DNA of 44,347 nucleotides from Erwinia oleae (GCF_000770305.1 NZ_JNVB01000042.1:1-44347), one strand, 5' to 3'; shown: positions 9,437 through 17,882, numbered from the stretch's first letter. Program-made: numbers and translations. The notes: a model not told the origin generated them from the letters alone.

Positions 9437-10147
9437 ATGAGCCAGACGCCCGCGATTGGCTGGTATGGAAAATTGCCCAGTGCCGGTGATTTCTTAAAGC
9501 GCCGTTTTCCTGATGCCATCTGGCAGCAGTGGACCCACTGGTTTCAGGTAGGGTTACTTAACTGGCAACAGAACGAAGAGCAGCGCCCTGACAGCGAACA
9601 AAAGTTCAGCAGTGCGCCCGTCTGGAATTTTATCGTGCCGCCGATGCTCGGCAGCCAGCTGGTGCAGATGGGCTGCCTGCTTCCTGCGCGTGACAGCGTC
9701 GGGCGGCAGTATCCGGTCTGCGCGCTGATGACCTTTTCGCCGCAGAGCTGGGCGCTTTCGCAGCTGTCGATGGCCGGAGAATGGTATCAACAACTGGGGC
9801 GCGTATTGATACAGGCGGTGCGCGAAGGCTATTCCGCCACGCAGTTGGACGAGGCATTGCTGTCGGTTCCCACGCCCCAGGTGCCTTCCGATGCGCAGCG
9901 TTCGGAAATTCTGGACGTCATCGGACGCGGCGATCGGCCCTGCACGCTGAGCTGGCGGCAGGCGTGCGAGAGCTTCGATCCGCAGCGACCAACCAGCTTC
10001 TGGTGGACGAATCAGACCGACGGCTATCCGCTTTATACCCACATTCACAGCGGCAACTTTACCAGCCAGCTCTTTACGATGTTGTTCGACCCGGCGGCAG
10101 GGGCTAAACCGGGGCGGCACGGCCTCTACCCGCCGATGTTTGAATAA
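9437..10147 (+). CDS. tagF: T6SS-associated protein TagF
   Basis: TagF is a cytoplasmic regulator; in Pseudomonas aeruginosa it represses T6SS assembly post-translationally, alongside the PpkA/PppA pathway. The product starts MSQTPAIGWYGKLPSAGDFLKRR, the typical TagF opening, and continues with FIVPPMLG and VGRQYP. The frame extends upstream into tssM, but AAGGA at 9425-9429 supports a start in the ATG cluster 9431-9437, giving 236 residues. The C-terminal part has SFWWTNQTDG. PpkA and PppA genes are also in this locus. Confidence 0.9.
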   Translation: MSQTPAIGWYGKLPSAGDFLKRRFPDAIWQQWTHWFQVGLLNWQQNEEQRPDSEQKFSSAPVWNFIVPPMLGSQLVQMGCLLPARDSVGRQYPVCALMTFSPQSWALSQLSMAGEWYQQLGRVLIQAVREGYSATQLDEALLSVPTPQVPSDAQRSEILDVIGRGDRPCTLSWRQACESFDPQRPTSFWWTNQTDGYPLYTHIHSGNFTSQLFTMLFDPAAGAKPGRHGLYPPMFE

Positions 10148-10156
10148 GGAATCACG

Positions 10157-11167
10157 ATGAATATTGATGCGCTTCTCGTACCGGTCAGTGACGACCGCCC
10201 CTGCGGCGAGAATCTGGAATATGACGCGGACTACATGGCGATGGATCAGGCCAGCGAAGGCAAAGCCGAGCAGCAGTTTGGCACAACCATCATTCCTGCC
10301 GAGCCGCCGGACTGGAACAAAGTGGAGCGGCTGGCGAGCGATCTACTCACCCGTACCAAAGATCTGCGGGTGATGTTGGCATTGACGCGGGCCAGAACAC
10401 AGCTCAAAGGGCTGCCCGGTTACGCTAACGGGCTTGCGCTGATCGAGCAGGCGCTGAACCAGTGGTGGACGCCGCTCTGGCCGATGCTGGAGGAGGATGG
10501 GCATCACGACCCTTTTTATCGAATCAATGCGCTGGGCGCGCTTGGTGATAAGTCAGCGCTTACTAACGCTGTGCGTCAGGCGCCGTTGCTACGCAGCGCC
10601 TCCGATGAGATTTCGCTGCGTGACGCCTGCGCGCTGTTGGACGGTAGCAAAACAGACTGCCCGGACTATCCGGGCGGGCGCGCGCGTTTAATCGACGAAC
10701 TGGCGCGCGGCGGCCAGCCTGGCGTTGAGGCTCTGCTGGATATAAGTGAGCGTTTGCAAACCATACGGGCCACGCTGGTCAGCCATTTAGGTGAAACCGG
10801 TGTGCCTGAAATGGCGCAGTTGATGAAAACCGTTCAGACCGTTGTGGAGGCGTGCGTCGCCACCGATCTTTCAACGCTGATACCTGCCGCCCAACCGCTG
10901 GAAACCGCGTCGGAAAGACCGGTGCAAAAAAAGGTGAGTCACGGCGTTGACTGGCGCAGCGCGCAGCCCACCTCGCGCGCGGATGCACAACTGATGTTAG
11001 AAAAAGTAAAGCAGTACTTTGTGCAGCATGAGCCAAGCCATCCGGCTCCGCTGATGATCGACCGCGTACAGCGGATGATCGAAATGGACTTTATGGACAT
11101 CATTCGCGACCTGGCTCCGGACGGCGTTCATCAGTTGGAAAACATTTTCGGACGCCGCGACGGATAA
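10157..11167 (+). CDS. tssA: T6SS baseplate/sheath cap protein TssA
   Basis: TssA guides baseplate assembly and sheath/tube priming or polymerisation. The 336-residue protein has the ImpA N-terminal domain (PVSDDRPCGENLEYDADYMAMD, DLR.MLALTRA, LIEQALNQWWTPLWPMLEEDG.HDPFYRINAL). Its short C-terminal domain (SRADAQLMLEKVKQYF, HPAPLMIDR) is of the kind in short-form TssA. AAGGA lies upstream of the ATG at 10157. It sits between tagF and tssB. Confidence 0.93.
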   Translation: MNIDALLVPVSDDRPCGENLEYDADYMAMDQASEGKAEQQFGTTIIPAEPPDWNKVERLASDLLTRTKDLRVMLALTRARTQLKGLPGYANGLALIEQALNQWWTPLWPMLEEDGHHDPFYRINALGALGDKSALTNAVRQAPLLRSASDEISLRDACALLDGSKTDCPDYPGGRARLIDELARGGQPGVEALLDISERLQTIRATLVSHLGETGVPEMAQLMKTVQTVVEACVATDLSTLIPAAQPLETASERPVQKKVSHGVDWRSAQPTSRADAQLMLEKVKQYFVQHEPSHPAPLMIDRVQRMIEMDFMDIIRDLAPDGVHQLENIFGRRDG

Positions 11168-11212
11168 CCCCGGCGTTCACCCTTTTTACCGCGCATACCA
11201 ATGGAGAACACC

Positions 11213-11743
11213 ATGGCAATCAGTAAATCCAGTGGGCAGAAGTTTATCGCCCGTAACCGCGCGCCGCGCGTACAAATTGAGTACGACGTGGAGATCTATG
11301 GTGCGGAACGCAAAATTCAGCTGCCGTTCGTTATGGGCGTCATGGCAGATCTGGTCGGCAAGCCGGTCGAAGGCCTGCCCGCCGTCGATGAGCGAAAATT
11401 CATGGAGATCGATATCGATAATTTCGATGAGCGTATGAAGGCGCTGAAGCCCCGCGTGGCTTTTCAGGCCGACAATACGCTGACCGGCGAAGGCCGTCTG
11501 AATATCGACCTTACCTTTAACAGCATGGAAGACTTCTCGCCAGATGCCGTGGCGCGCAACGTTGAGCCGCTGAATAAGCTGCTGGAAGCGCGTACCGAGC
11601 TTTCTAATCTGCTGACCTATATGGATGGCAAAAACGGCGCGGAAGAGCTGATCTCGAAAATTTTGCAGGATCCAACGCTGCTTAAGTCGCTCAGCCATCT
11701 GCCAAAGCAGGATGATGCTGAGAACAAAGGCGGGGAGGCATAA
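11213..11743 (+). CDS. tssB: T6SS contractile sheath small subunit TssB
   Basis: TssB (VipA/IglA) forms the contractile sheath together with TssC. The in-frame ATG at 11201 is passed over because GGAG (11203-11206) is well placed for the ATG at 11213, giving the typical MAISKSSGQKFIARNRAPRV start and 176 residues. Conserved segments are VQIEYDVEIYGAE, LPFVMGVMADLVG, and FNSMEDFSPD. It is followed three bases later by tssC, the invariant order for this pair. Confidence 0.96.
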   Translation: MAISKSSGQKFIARNRAPRVQIEYDVEIYGAERKIQLPFVMGVMADLVGKPVEGLPAVDERKFMEIDIDNFDERMKALKPRVAFQADNTLTGEGRLNIDLTFNSMEDFSPDAVARNVEPLNKLLEARTELSNLLTYMDGKNGAEELISKILQDPTLLKSLSHLPKQDDAENKGGEA

Positions 11744-11746
11744 ACG

Positions 11747-13246
11747 ATGAGCAATCCATCACAGCAGCAGCAGCAGGAACAGCAGCAGGGCTGGAGCCAG
11801 GACGAGTTCAGTTCATTGCTGAACAAAGAGTTCCGTCCGAAAACCGACACCGCGCGCTCGGCGGTTGAAAGTGCGGTAAAAACGCTGGCGCAGCAGGCGC
11901 TGGAAAACAGCGTCACCGTCTCCAGCGATGCCTACCGCACCATTCAGGCGCTTATCGGTGAAATTGATGAGAAGCTGTCTCAGCAGGTCAACCAGATCAT
12001 CCACCATGAAGACTTTCAGAAGCTGGAAGGCGCGTGGCGCGGACTGAGCTACCTGGTGAACAACACCGAAACCGACGAGATGCTGAAAATTCGCTTTATG
12101 AGCATCTCCAAGCAGGAACTGGGCCGCACGCTGAAGCGCTATAAAGGCGTGGGCTGGGATCAGAGCCCGATCTTCAAAAAAATCTACGAAGAGGAATATG
12201 GTCAGTTCGGCGGCGAGCCGTTTGGCTGCCTGGTGGGCGATTACTACTTCGATCACAGCCCGCAGGACGTGGAGCTGCTGGGAGAAATGGCGCGCATTGG
12301 TTCTGCGTCGCACTGTCCGTTCATCACCGGCACCGCGCCGGAAGTGATGCAGATGGAGTCCTGGCAGGAGCTGGCGAACCCGCGCGATCTGACCAAAATC
12401 TTCCAGAACAGCGAATACGCCGCCTGGCGCAGCCTGCGTGAATCCGAGGACGCGCGCTACCTGGGGCTGGTGATGCCGCGTTTTCTTGCGCGTCTGCCTT
12501 ATGGCATTCGCTCCAACCCGGTCGACAGCTTTGATTTTGAGGAAGAGACTGAAGGCGCCAACCACGCCAACTACACCTGGACCAACGCGGCTTATGCCAT
12601 GGCTGCCAACATCAACCGCTCGTTCAAAGAGTACGGCTGGTGCACCGCCATTCGCGGCGTTGAGTCCGGCGGCGCGGTAGAAAATCTGCCCTGCCATACC
12701 TTCCCGAGCGACGACGGCGGCGTGGACATGAAGTGCCCGACCGAGATCGCCATCAGCGATCGTCGTGAAGCCGAGCTGGCCAAAAACGGCTTTATGCCGC
12801 TGGTTCACCGCAAGAACTCCGACTTTGCTGCCTTTATCGGCGCGCAATCGTTGCAGAAGCCGGCGGAATATCACGACGCAGACGCCACCGCCAACGCGCG
12901 TCTGGCTTCACGTTTGCCGTATCTGTTCGCCTGCTGCCGTTTTGCGCACTATCTGAAGTGCATCGTGCGCGACAAGATCGGTTCTTTCCGCGAGCGTGAT
13001 GAAATGCAGCGCTGGCTGAACGACTGGATTATGAACTATGTCGATGGCGATCCGGCTAACTCATCCCAGCAGGACAAATCCCGCAAGCCGCTTGCTGCTG
13101 CGAACGTTGAGGTGCAGGAGATCGAGGACAACCCGGGCTATTACGCCGCCAAGTTCTTCCTGCGTCCGCACTATCAGTTGGAAGGCCTGACGGTATCACT
13201 GCGTCTGGTCTCTAAGCTGCCGTCGTTGAAGGCGGATAACGCGTAA
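11747..13246 (+). CDS. tssC: T6SS contractile sheath large subunit TssC
   Basis: TssC (VipB/IglB) is the large sheath subunit. The 499-residue protein carries the family hallmarks LEGAWRGLSYLV, FGCLVGDYYFDH, SEDARYLGLVMPRFLARLPYG, and near the C-terminus NPGYYAAKFFLRPHYQLEGL. The N-terminus is unusual: a glutamine-rich stretch coded by a run of CAG triplets precedes the conserved GWSQDEF segment. The GC-rich core operon ends here, and the sequence turns AT-rich right after its stop codon. Confidence 0.97.
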   Translation: MSNPSQQQQQEQQQGWSQDEFSSLLNKEFRPKTDTARSAVESAVKTLAQQALENSVTVSSDAYRTIQALIGEIDEKLSQQVNQIIHHEDFQKLEGAWRGLSYLVNNTETDEMLKIRFMSISKQELGRTLKRYKGVGWDQSPIFKKIYEEEYGQFGGEPFGCLVGDYYFDHSPQDVELLGEMARIGSASHCPFITGTAPEVMQMESWQELANPRDLTKIFQNSEYAAWRSLRESEDARYLGLVMPRFLARLPYGIRSNPVDSFDFEEETEGANHANYTWTNAAYAMAANINRSFKEYGWCTAIRGVESGGAVENLPCHTFPSDDGGVDMKCPTEIAISDRREAELAKNGFMPLVHRKNSDFAAFIGAQSLQKPAEYHDADATANARLASRLPYLFACCRFAHYLKCIVRDKIGSFRERDEMQRWLNDWIMNYVDGDPANSSQQDKSRKPLAAANVEVQEIEDNPGYYAAKFFLRPHYQLEGLTVSLRLVSKLPSLKADNA

Positions 13247-13255
13247 TCAATTTTA

Positions 13256-13279
13256 CAGAGGTGACGGCAGTTACCTCTG
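13256..13279 (+). other. RNA hairpin between tssC and hcp
   Basis: Ten bases (13256-13265) pair with 13270-13279 around the loop GGCA, with one G-U wobble. It begins 9 bases after the tssC stop. No T-run follows on the plus strand, so it is not a standard Rho-independent terminator. It may stabilise or separate the 3' end of the tss transcript from the much more abundant hcp message (inference). Confidence 0.5.
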
Positions 13280-13291
13280 AATAAATTCGTG

Positions 13292-13312
13292 GGAATATTA
13301 CCGCAATATTCC
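13292..13312. promoter_or_regulatory. Inverted repeat upstream of the first hcp
   Basis: GGAATATT (13292-13299) and AATATTCC (13305-13312) form a perfect inverted repeat with a five-base spacer. A further AATATTCC follows at about 13324-13331. The element lies in the 212-base gap between tssC and hcp and is not part of the copied segment upstream of the second hcp. It could be an operator; no regulator is identified. Confidence 0.35.
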
Positions 13313-13458
13313 AGCGATCCTCTGAATATTCCATGTAGCGATATTCGAGAGTGAGGCAGAGGTAAAATATGGACTGTTTTATTCAGCCCCATGCTTTCCT
13401 GTTTGCCATATCAGTGCTTTATCTTAAGCAAAATTTAACTAATTGAGAGTAGATAATC

Positions 13459-13941
13459 ATGGCTATTGATATGTTCTTAAAAGTTGATGGTGTAACCGGT
13501 GAATCGAAGGATTCTAATCATAATGGTTGGACAGATATCACTTCATTCTCATGGGGTGCAACTCAGCCAGGTAATATGAACGTTGGTGGTGGTGGCGGTG
13601 CGGGTAAAGTAAATTTTAACGATTTACGCATTGAAGCTCTTATCGACAAGTCTACAACCGCACTTTTAAAATTCTGTTCCAGTGGTAAGCATATTGCCAA
13701 AGTTGAAGTTTCAGTTTGTAAGGCAGGAGGGTCTCAAATTGAATATGCTCGTGTTACGCTGGAAGATGTTCTGGTTACTTCCATGAATTACAATGGAACA
13801 GACAACGGAGATACTTTAACGATGACCTATACTTTCCAGGCATCAAAAGTGAAACAACAATACTGGGAGCAGAGTTCATCCGGTGGGAAGGGTCCTGAAA
13901 GTAGCGCAGGATGGAACATTAAAGAAAATAAAGAAGCATAA
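13459..13941 (+). CDS. hcp: T6SS tube protein Hcp (TssD), copy 1
   Basis: Hcp hexamers stack into the inner tube and can carry small effectors in their lumen. The 160-residue protein has the normal length and shows family segments: MAIDMFLKVDGVTGES, TSFSWGATQPG, LIDKSTTALLKFCSSG and SKVKQQYWEQ. It differs from copy 2 (17367-17849) by only two residues (Ser/Ala in KAGGxQIEY, Gly/Arg in NYNxTDN). A hairpin terminator follows eight bases after the stop, so most transcripts probably end here. The gene is AT-rich compared with tssB/tssC, so it belongs to the island rather than to the core operon. Confidence 0.96.
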   Translation: MAIDMFLKVDGVTGESKDSNHNGWTDITSFSWGATQPGNMNVGGGGGAGKVNFNDLRIEALIDKSTTALLKFCSSGKHIAKVEVSVCKAGGSQIEYARVTLEDVLVTSMNYNGTDNGDTLTMTYTFQASKVKQQYWEQSSSGGKGPESSAGWNIKENKEA

Positions 13942-13948
13942 TAAATTC

Positions 13949-13974
13949 GCCTCCTCATAGAGGAGGCCATTTTT
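13949..13974 (+). terminator. Rho-independent terminator after hcp copy 1
   Basis: GCCTCCTC (13949-13956) pairs perfectly with GAGGAGGC (13960-13967) around the loop ATA, followed by CATTTTT. It stands between hcp and the effector gene, so the effector would be made from read-through, at lower level than Hcp. Confidence 0.85.
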
Positions 13975-14023
13975 GATAACATAGTATGGATGTTTACTAA
14001 GGTATTTTTAGAAGGAGTTGAAA

Positions 14024-14879
14024 ATGAGTACCGTAAAAATAAGTCATCCGGTAGGAGTTGGGCAAATAAATAAAATGCAGGATGTTAAGACTGTGCAGTC
14101 ACTACTTAACAGTAATAAGGTTATTACCAATGCATCAAATTCATTGGTAATAGACGGATTTATGGGGGGGGGGAACCATTGCCAGAATTAGAGAATTTCA
14201 GGAAAAAATTGTAAAAATTAAAAGTCCTGATGGTATCGTCTCACCCCATGGTCCAACGATGCGCAATTTACATAATCACTCAACTTCTCATGTCTCAATG
14301 ACATTTAATGCGAATGAGAAAGGCCTCACAGAAGATATGTACATTAGTGCTGCAAAAGCCTTGAGTTGCGAAGTCGCTGCAATCAAAGCTATTGTCATGA
14401 CTGAGACAGAGATTACCGGTCCATTTGATAACAAAGGCCGTCCTTCGATTTTATATGAAAGGCATTACTTTAGCAGGTTAACTAAAGGGAAATATGACGT
14501 TTCTCATCCTGAAGTCTCAGGTCCAAGATATGTAAAGTATGGCCGTATTAGCGAACAGTATACTAAACTCTATAAGGCAATGGAGTTGGATAAAGAGGCT
14601 GCATGGCGTTCTGCATCTTGGGGAGCGTTTCAAATAATGGGTGATAATTATCCAACGGCTGGATTTAGTAGTATTGGCGGATTCGTGGAAGGTATGAATA
14701 CCATAAGCGGTCAATTATATGCCTTCGTAAATCATGTTAAAAATATCCCAGCGCTTAATAATGCTATAATTAATAAAAATTGGTCGAGATTTGCAAGGCT
14801 TTATAATGGGCCAGCATATAAAGAAAAAGGATATGATGTTACAATGTCAAATAATTATGATCGCGCATTACACAGATAA
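14024..14879 (+). pseudogene. N-acetylmuramidase-like T6SS effector, copy 1, frameshifted in a G10 tract
   Basis: This gene matches the intact copy at 17931-18785 but has one extra base in a run of ten G (14164-14173). From ATG 14024 (good AAGGAG site upstream) translation reaches codon 55 and stops at TAG 14189. With nine G the frame would run through to 14879 and give about 284 residues. The intact design is an N-terminal peptidoglycan-binding domain and a C-terminal muramidase-type domain with YERHYF and SWGAFQIMG. The catalytic half also stays open from an internal ATG at 14259, but no ribosome-binding site is seen there. It may be a pseudogene, a phase-off allele, or a sequencing error in the homopolymer. 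Confidence 0.8.
14164..14173 (+). repeat. Run of ten G causing the frameshift
   Basis: Ten consecutive G in an otherwise AT-rich gene. The intact copy has a mixed GGGGAGAAAA at the same place, so the tract arose by conversion or expansion. Loss of one G restores the effector frame. Tracts of this length are known slipped-strand hot spots. Confidence 0.85.
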
Positions 14880-14887
14880 GGAAAAAA

Positions 14888-15430
14888 ATGAAATATTTAT
14901 TAGTTATGTTGGCCATGGTCTCAGCCTGTGCAGTTGCTAAAACAACCCTCAAACCCGCCGATCCAAAGCCGTATGAAAATGCACTTTATCAAAAAGCATT
15001 GACTTTAAATATTGAAAAGCCGTTTGTCTTTCAAGATCAAACATTCGCTCTTGTCGACGAAGACAAGAATATTGGTATAATTATTCCCGGTAAAGGTAAA
15101 ATTATACATAACTCAGCATGCTTTATTGGATGGTCTGTTAATAGTGAAGATATCCAATCATTCATACCTACTATAGGTTTTGATGAGTGGGAAATACCAG
15201 CATGTAAAAACGTATCCGCTATCGGTATTGTCTCCTCTGGTGCTGATATGGATGTTAAAATAGGTATCATATACAACGTGCTTGGAAGAGATATCGAAGG
15301 CCTGGAGTATGTTATTCTTAATATTGATAAGGGTAGTAAAAATATAACTATTGATAAAATGAGTACGCAAAAAGTAGTTTATTCGGATGCGAAAAATATA
15401 CAAGATCTCAGGAGAGCATTAAAAAAATAG
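14888..15430 (+). CDS. Putative exported immunity protein for muramidase copy 1
   Basis: A 180-residue protein with an N-terminal signal peptide (MKYLLVMLAMVSACAVAK), hence likely periplasmic. It starts nine bases after the frame of the muramidase gene, with AAGGAAAA as ribosome-binding site. It is a paralogue of the protein at 18799-19356: both share IPTIG, a Cys in the A/TC(K/D) segment, DVKIG(I/V)IYNV and a C-terminal LRR. Because it follows a peptidoglycan-degrading effector and is exported, an immunity role in the periplasm is the natural reading. This is inference; I do not recognise a named family. Confidence 0.7.
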   Translation: MKYLLVMLAMVSACAVAKTTLKPADPKPYENALYQKALTLNIEKPFVFQDQTFALVDEDKNIGIIIPGKGKIIHNSACFIGWSVNSEDIQSFIPTIGFDEWEIPACKNVSAIGIVSSGADMDVKIGIIYNVLGRDIEGLEYVILNIDKGSKNITIDKMSTQKVVYSDAKNIQDLRRALKK

Positions 15431-15864
15431 CTCTTTCTGCTAACGTTGGATAATTATGTTAGAAGATTAATCCAGGTAGTATATGTTTTTAGGGGGAAAG
15501 TAATCAATGGAAGTAAGCAAAACTCTCAGTCTTTAAGTATTAAATATCCAGTAAGTTGAGGGTGATGATATTCAAGGGTGTGAGGGGATGGTAGATAGTA
15601 TATGGCTTGACCTGTGTTAGACTCAATTTAGATAAAATTTAATGGTCTGTGAAAGTGTAATATGTGAATCGTTTTTCTTTTCTTTCGTATTTTTATTGAA
15701 TTGCGATATCAAGGCTTAGGGTTTATTCGTACGATGGAAGCTTGTATGAGTAACGATATCATCATGCTATTTCATTTTATTTAAAATGATCATCAAGTCT
15801 ACAAATATGAGGTGGCTAGAAAAAGAGCCGCTTACTTAAAGAAATTTCTCTAATTAAAACATGA
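15431..15864 (+). other. Gene-free AT-rich gap in the hcp island
   Basis: About 430 bases without a supported gene. A possible weak promoter sits at 15607-15636 (TTGACC, an 18-base spacer, GATAAA) and could serve the LprI-like gene downstream. No RNA gene or clear terminator was seen. Confidence 0.4.
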
Positions 15865-16269
15865 ATGGAAATGAAGATAATTAATATTTTTATAATTGGT
15901 TTGTCATTGATGAGTGTATCTGTTCGAGCGGATGATGACTGTTCAAAATCAACAAACGATCCCGAACTATTTTCCTGTGTTAAAAAAAATAGAGCAATCA
16001 CAGAAAAAGAACTCAATTATGAATATGCTGAAGCCAGAAAGAGGATTGAGAAAGTTTTTTCAAGTGAGCCAGAAATAAAAAAACAATATCAAAAAATATT
16101 TTTAGAATCCCAGCGCGGATGGCTCACATACCGAGAAAATCAGTGCAAAATTTATGCGCATGTTGCAGATAAAAGCAGTAATCCTTATATTTTATTTACT
16201 AATGATTGCGCAAATAAAATCAACAAGGCGAGAATTGATGAGTTAAGAAAAATCCCATATGATGGTTAA
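15865..16269 (+). CDS. LprI/DUF1311-like exported protein, possible lysozyme inhibitor
   Basis: A 134-residue protein with a signal peptide (MKIINIFIIGLSLMSVSVRA; ATG at 15871 is an alternative start). The mature part has the pattern of the LprI N-terminal/DUF1311 family: paired cysteines (DDDCSK, LFSCV), LNYEYAEARKRI, SQRGWLTYRENQCKIY and a late cysteine in NDCAN. Some members of this family inhibit lysozyme. Its position among muramidase effector modules suggests it could be an additional or orphan immunity protein. That is inference; DUF1311 proteins are common outside T6SS loci. Confidence 0.6.
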   Translation: MEMKIINIFIIGLSLMSVSVRADDDCSKSTNDPELFSCVKKNRAITEKELNYEYAEARKRIEKVFSSEPEIKKQYQKIFLESQRGWLTYRENQCKIYAHVADKSSNPYILFTNDCANKINKARIDELRKIPYDG

Positions 16270-16399
16270 TGCAGAGTTTATGAAAATATTGACGCAAATT
16301 TAAATTTTTCTTACAGACTAAATTTTGCAGCAAGGTGATCACTTGACAGACACATTTATCGCTTAGTTTTTACAACTCTGAGAATTAGATGGATTGAAA

Positions 16400-16831
16400 T
16401 GTATAATAAAATTTTATGCTTAACGGTTTCAATGTTTCTGTTTTCGACAGTAAGTTTCGCAGAGGCTATTAGTAACAGAACCAATGAAAAAATGGTATTC
16501 TTCAGGCATATTGGTATCCGGTTGTTAACGACGATGGTTCAAAAGGTAAGGCGGAGCTGATGCTAAGGTTTTTTGAAGAAAATAAAAGTAGTAAAAAAGT
16601 TATCGAATTTTATAAAGTAAAAGACGAAAAAAACAATATCCCTGCTGAAACAGACTTTAACAATCCTACCACAATAAAACTCATACATTCGACATTTGAA
16701 AGAATACCTGATGGTTTCTTTAATTTTAAGGGGGGCATATAGAGAAATATGGAAGCGTAACTTATAGAGGGGAATTTTCAAAGGGGGATTGCGGTAAAGA
16801 AAACCACTATGCACAAGTGATAAAAGAGTAA
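16400..16831 (+). pseudogene. Broken gene for a small exported protein
   Basis: From ATG 16400 a signal peptide is readable (MYNKILCLTVSMFLFSTVSFA). The frame breaks near 16500 and continues in a second frame with AYWYPVVNDDGSKGKAEL and RIPDGFFNFKGG. It breaks again at a run of six G (16730-16735), and the original frame resumes with EKYGSVTYRGEFSKGDCGK up to a TAA at 16829. The two shifts cancel, so the intact product would have had about 143 residues. It may be a lost immunity protein; I do not recognise the family. Confidence 0.55.
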
Positions 16832-17261
16832 GTGGCTTATTTCATTTTTTTCTCATTCAAGATGTGTCGTTGATGAAGACATAATTTATAACGCTTATGC
16901 CAGACTATATTTTTGATCCTATCACGATAAAAAAATATTGTGATAATTTTCATTAGATCGAGCTATCAGGTTAAGGTATTAAAAAATAGATCCCGTCGAT
17001 TTTATAAAGAAATTCCTTACAGGCAACTCGTAATAGGGATAACGCTTGCAAGATATACAGCACAAGTATCTACTGAAAAAAAATCAAAGATGGTGCTGTG
17101 AGGAGTGCAAATGCAGGGTGAGAATTGATGCCATTTGCGAAGTCATTTTCGGCTATCCATATCCTGATTTTTTCAGGATAATAAATCTTATATATAGTTA
17201 TTTGCAATCAGAAAATAATTTTAAGGATCTGAAAGACTCCATTTTGATCTATTCAAAAGCA
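16832..17261 (+). other. AT-rich gap before the second hcp module
   Basis: About 430 bases with no convincing gene. One frame (17046-17273) is open for 75 codons and has a short cysteine cluster (WCCEECKC), but it begins only with a TTG without ribosome-binding site and runs into the duplicated segment. It may be the tail of a gene lost during rearrangement. Confidence 0.35.
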
Positions 17262-17366
17262 AGGCAGAGGTAAAACATGGACTGTTTTATTCAGCCCTAT
17301 GCTTTCCTGTTTGCCATATCAGTGCTTTATCTAAAGCAAATTTCAACTAATGAAGAGTAGATAATC

Positions 17367-17849
17367 ATGGCTATTGATATGTTTTTAAAAGTTGACGGTG
17401 TTACGGGTGAATCTAAGGATTCTAATCATAATGGTTGGACAGATATCACTTCATTTTCATGGGGCGCGACGCAGCCGGGTAATATGAATGTTGGTGGTGG
17501 TGGCGGTGCGGGTAAAGTAAATTTTAACGATTTACGCATTGAAGCTCTTATCGACAAGTCTACAACCGCACTTTTAAAGTTCTGTTCCAGTGGTAAACAT
17601 ATTGCCAAAGTTGAAGTTTCAGTTTGTAAGGCCGGGGGGGCTCAAATTGAATATGCTCGTGTTACGCTGGAAGATGTTCTGGTTACTTCCATGAATTACA
17701 ATAGAACAGACAATGGTGATACTTTAACGATGACATATACATTCCAGGCATCAAAAGTGAAACAACAATACTGGGAGCAAAGTTCATCCGGTGGGAAGGG
17801 CCCTGAAAGTAGCGCAGGGTGGAATATTAAAGAAAATAAAGAAGCATAA
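17367..17849 (+). CDS. hcp: T6SS tube protein Hcp (TssD), copy 2
   Basis: A second 160-residue Hcp, two residues different from copy 1, so both can probably mix in one tube. The shared leader (about 105 bases) and shared downstream terminator mean the whole expression unit was copied, not only the coding region. The next gene is an intact muramidase effector, which suggests a cargo-linked Hcp. Confidence 0.96.
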   Translation: MAIDMFLKVDGVTGESKDSNHNGWTDITSFSWGATQPGNMNVGGGGGAGKVNFNDLRIEALIDKSTTALLKFCSSGKHIAKVEVSVCKAGGAQIEYARVTLEDVLVTSMNYNRTDNGDTLTMTYTFQASKVKQQYWEQSSSGGKGPESSAGWNIKENKEA

Positions 17850-17856
17850 TAAATCC

Positions 17857-17882
17857 GCCTCCTCATAGAGGAGGCCATTTTT
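17857..17882 (+). terminator. Rho-independent terminator after hcp copy 2
   Basis: Same hairpin as at 13949: GCCTCCTC (17857-17864) with GAGGAGGC (17868-17875), loop ATA, then CATTTTT. Confidence 0.85.

Larger units (their letters stand above)
13354..14412 (+). repeat. Long direct repeat, copy 1 (hcp and effector front end)
   Basis: About 1.06 kb near-identical to 17262-18318 (offset 3907-3908 bases). It begins at AGGCAGAGG about 105 bases before hcp and includes hcp, its terminator and about the first 130 codons of the muramidase gene. Similarity drops sharply inside the catalytic domain. The boundaries are from direct comparison by eye. Confidence 0.85.

Noticed and set aside
11813-12874. 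353-codon minus-strand frame opposite tssC
   Set aside because: Antisense shadow of a certain tssC gene; composition biased and no ribosome-binding site.
14259-14879. Separate 206-residue gene for a muramidase without N-terminal domain
   Set aside because: No ribosome-binding site before ATG 14259, and nucleotide alignment with the copy at 17931 shows it is the downstream part of one frameshifted gene.
17046-17273. 75-codon frame with a cysteine cluster upstream of hcp copy 2
   Set aside because: It begins with TTG without a ribosome-binding site, runs into the duplicated segment and matches nothing I recognise; at most a gene remnant.
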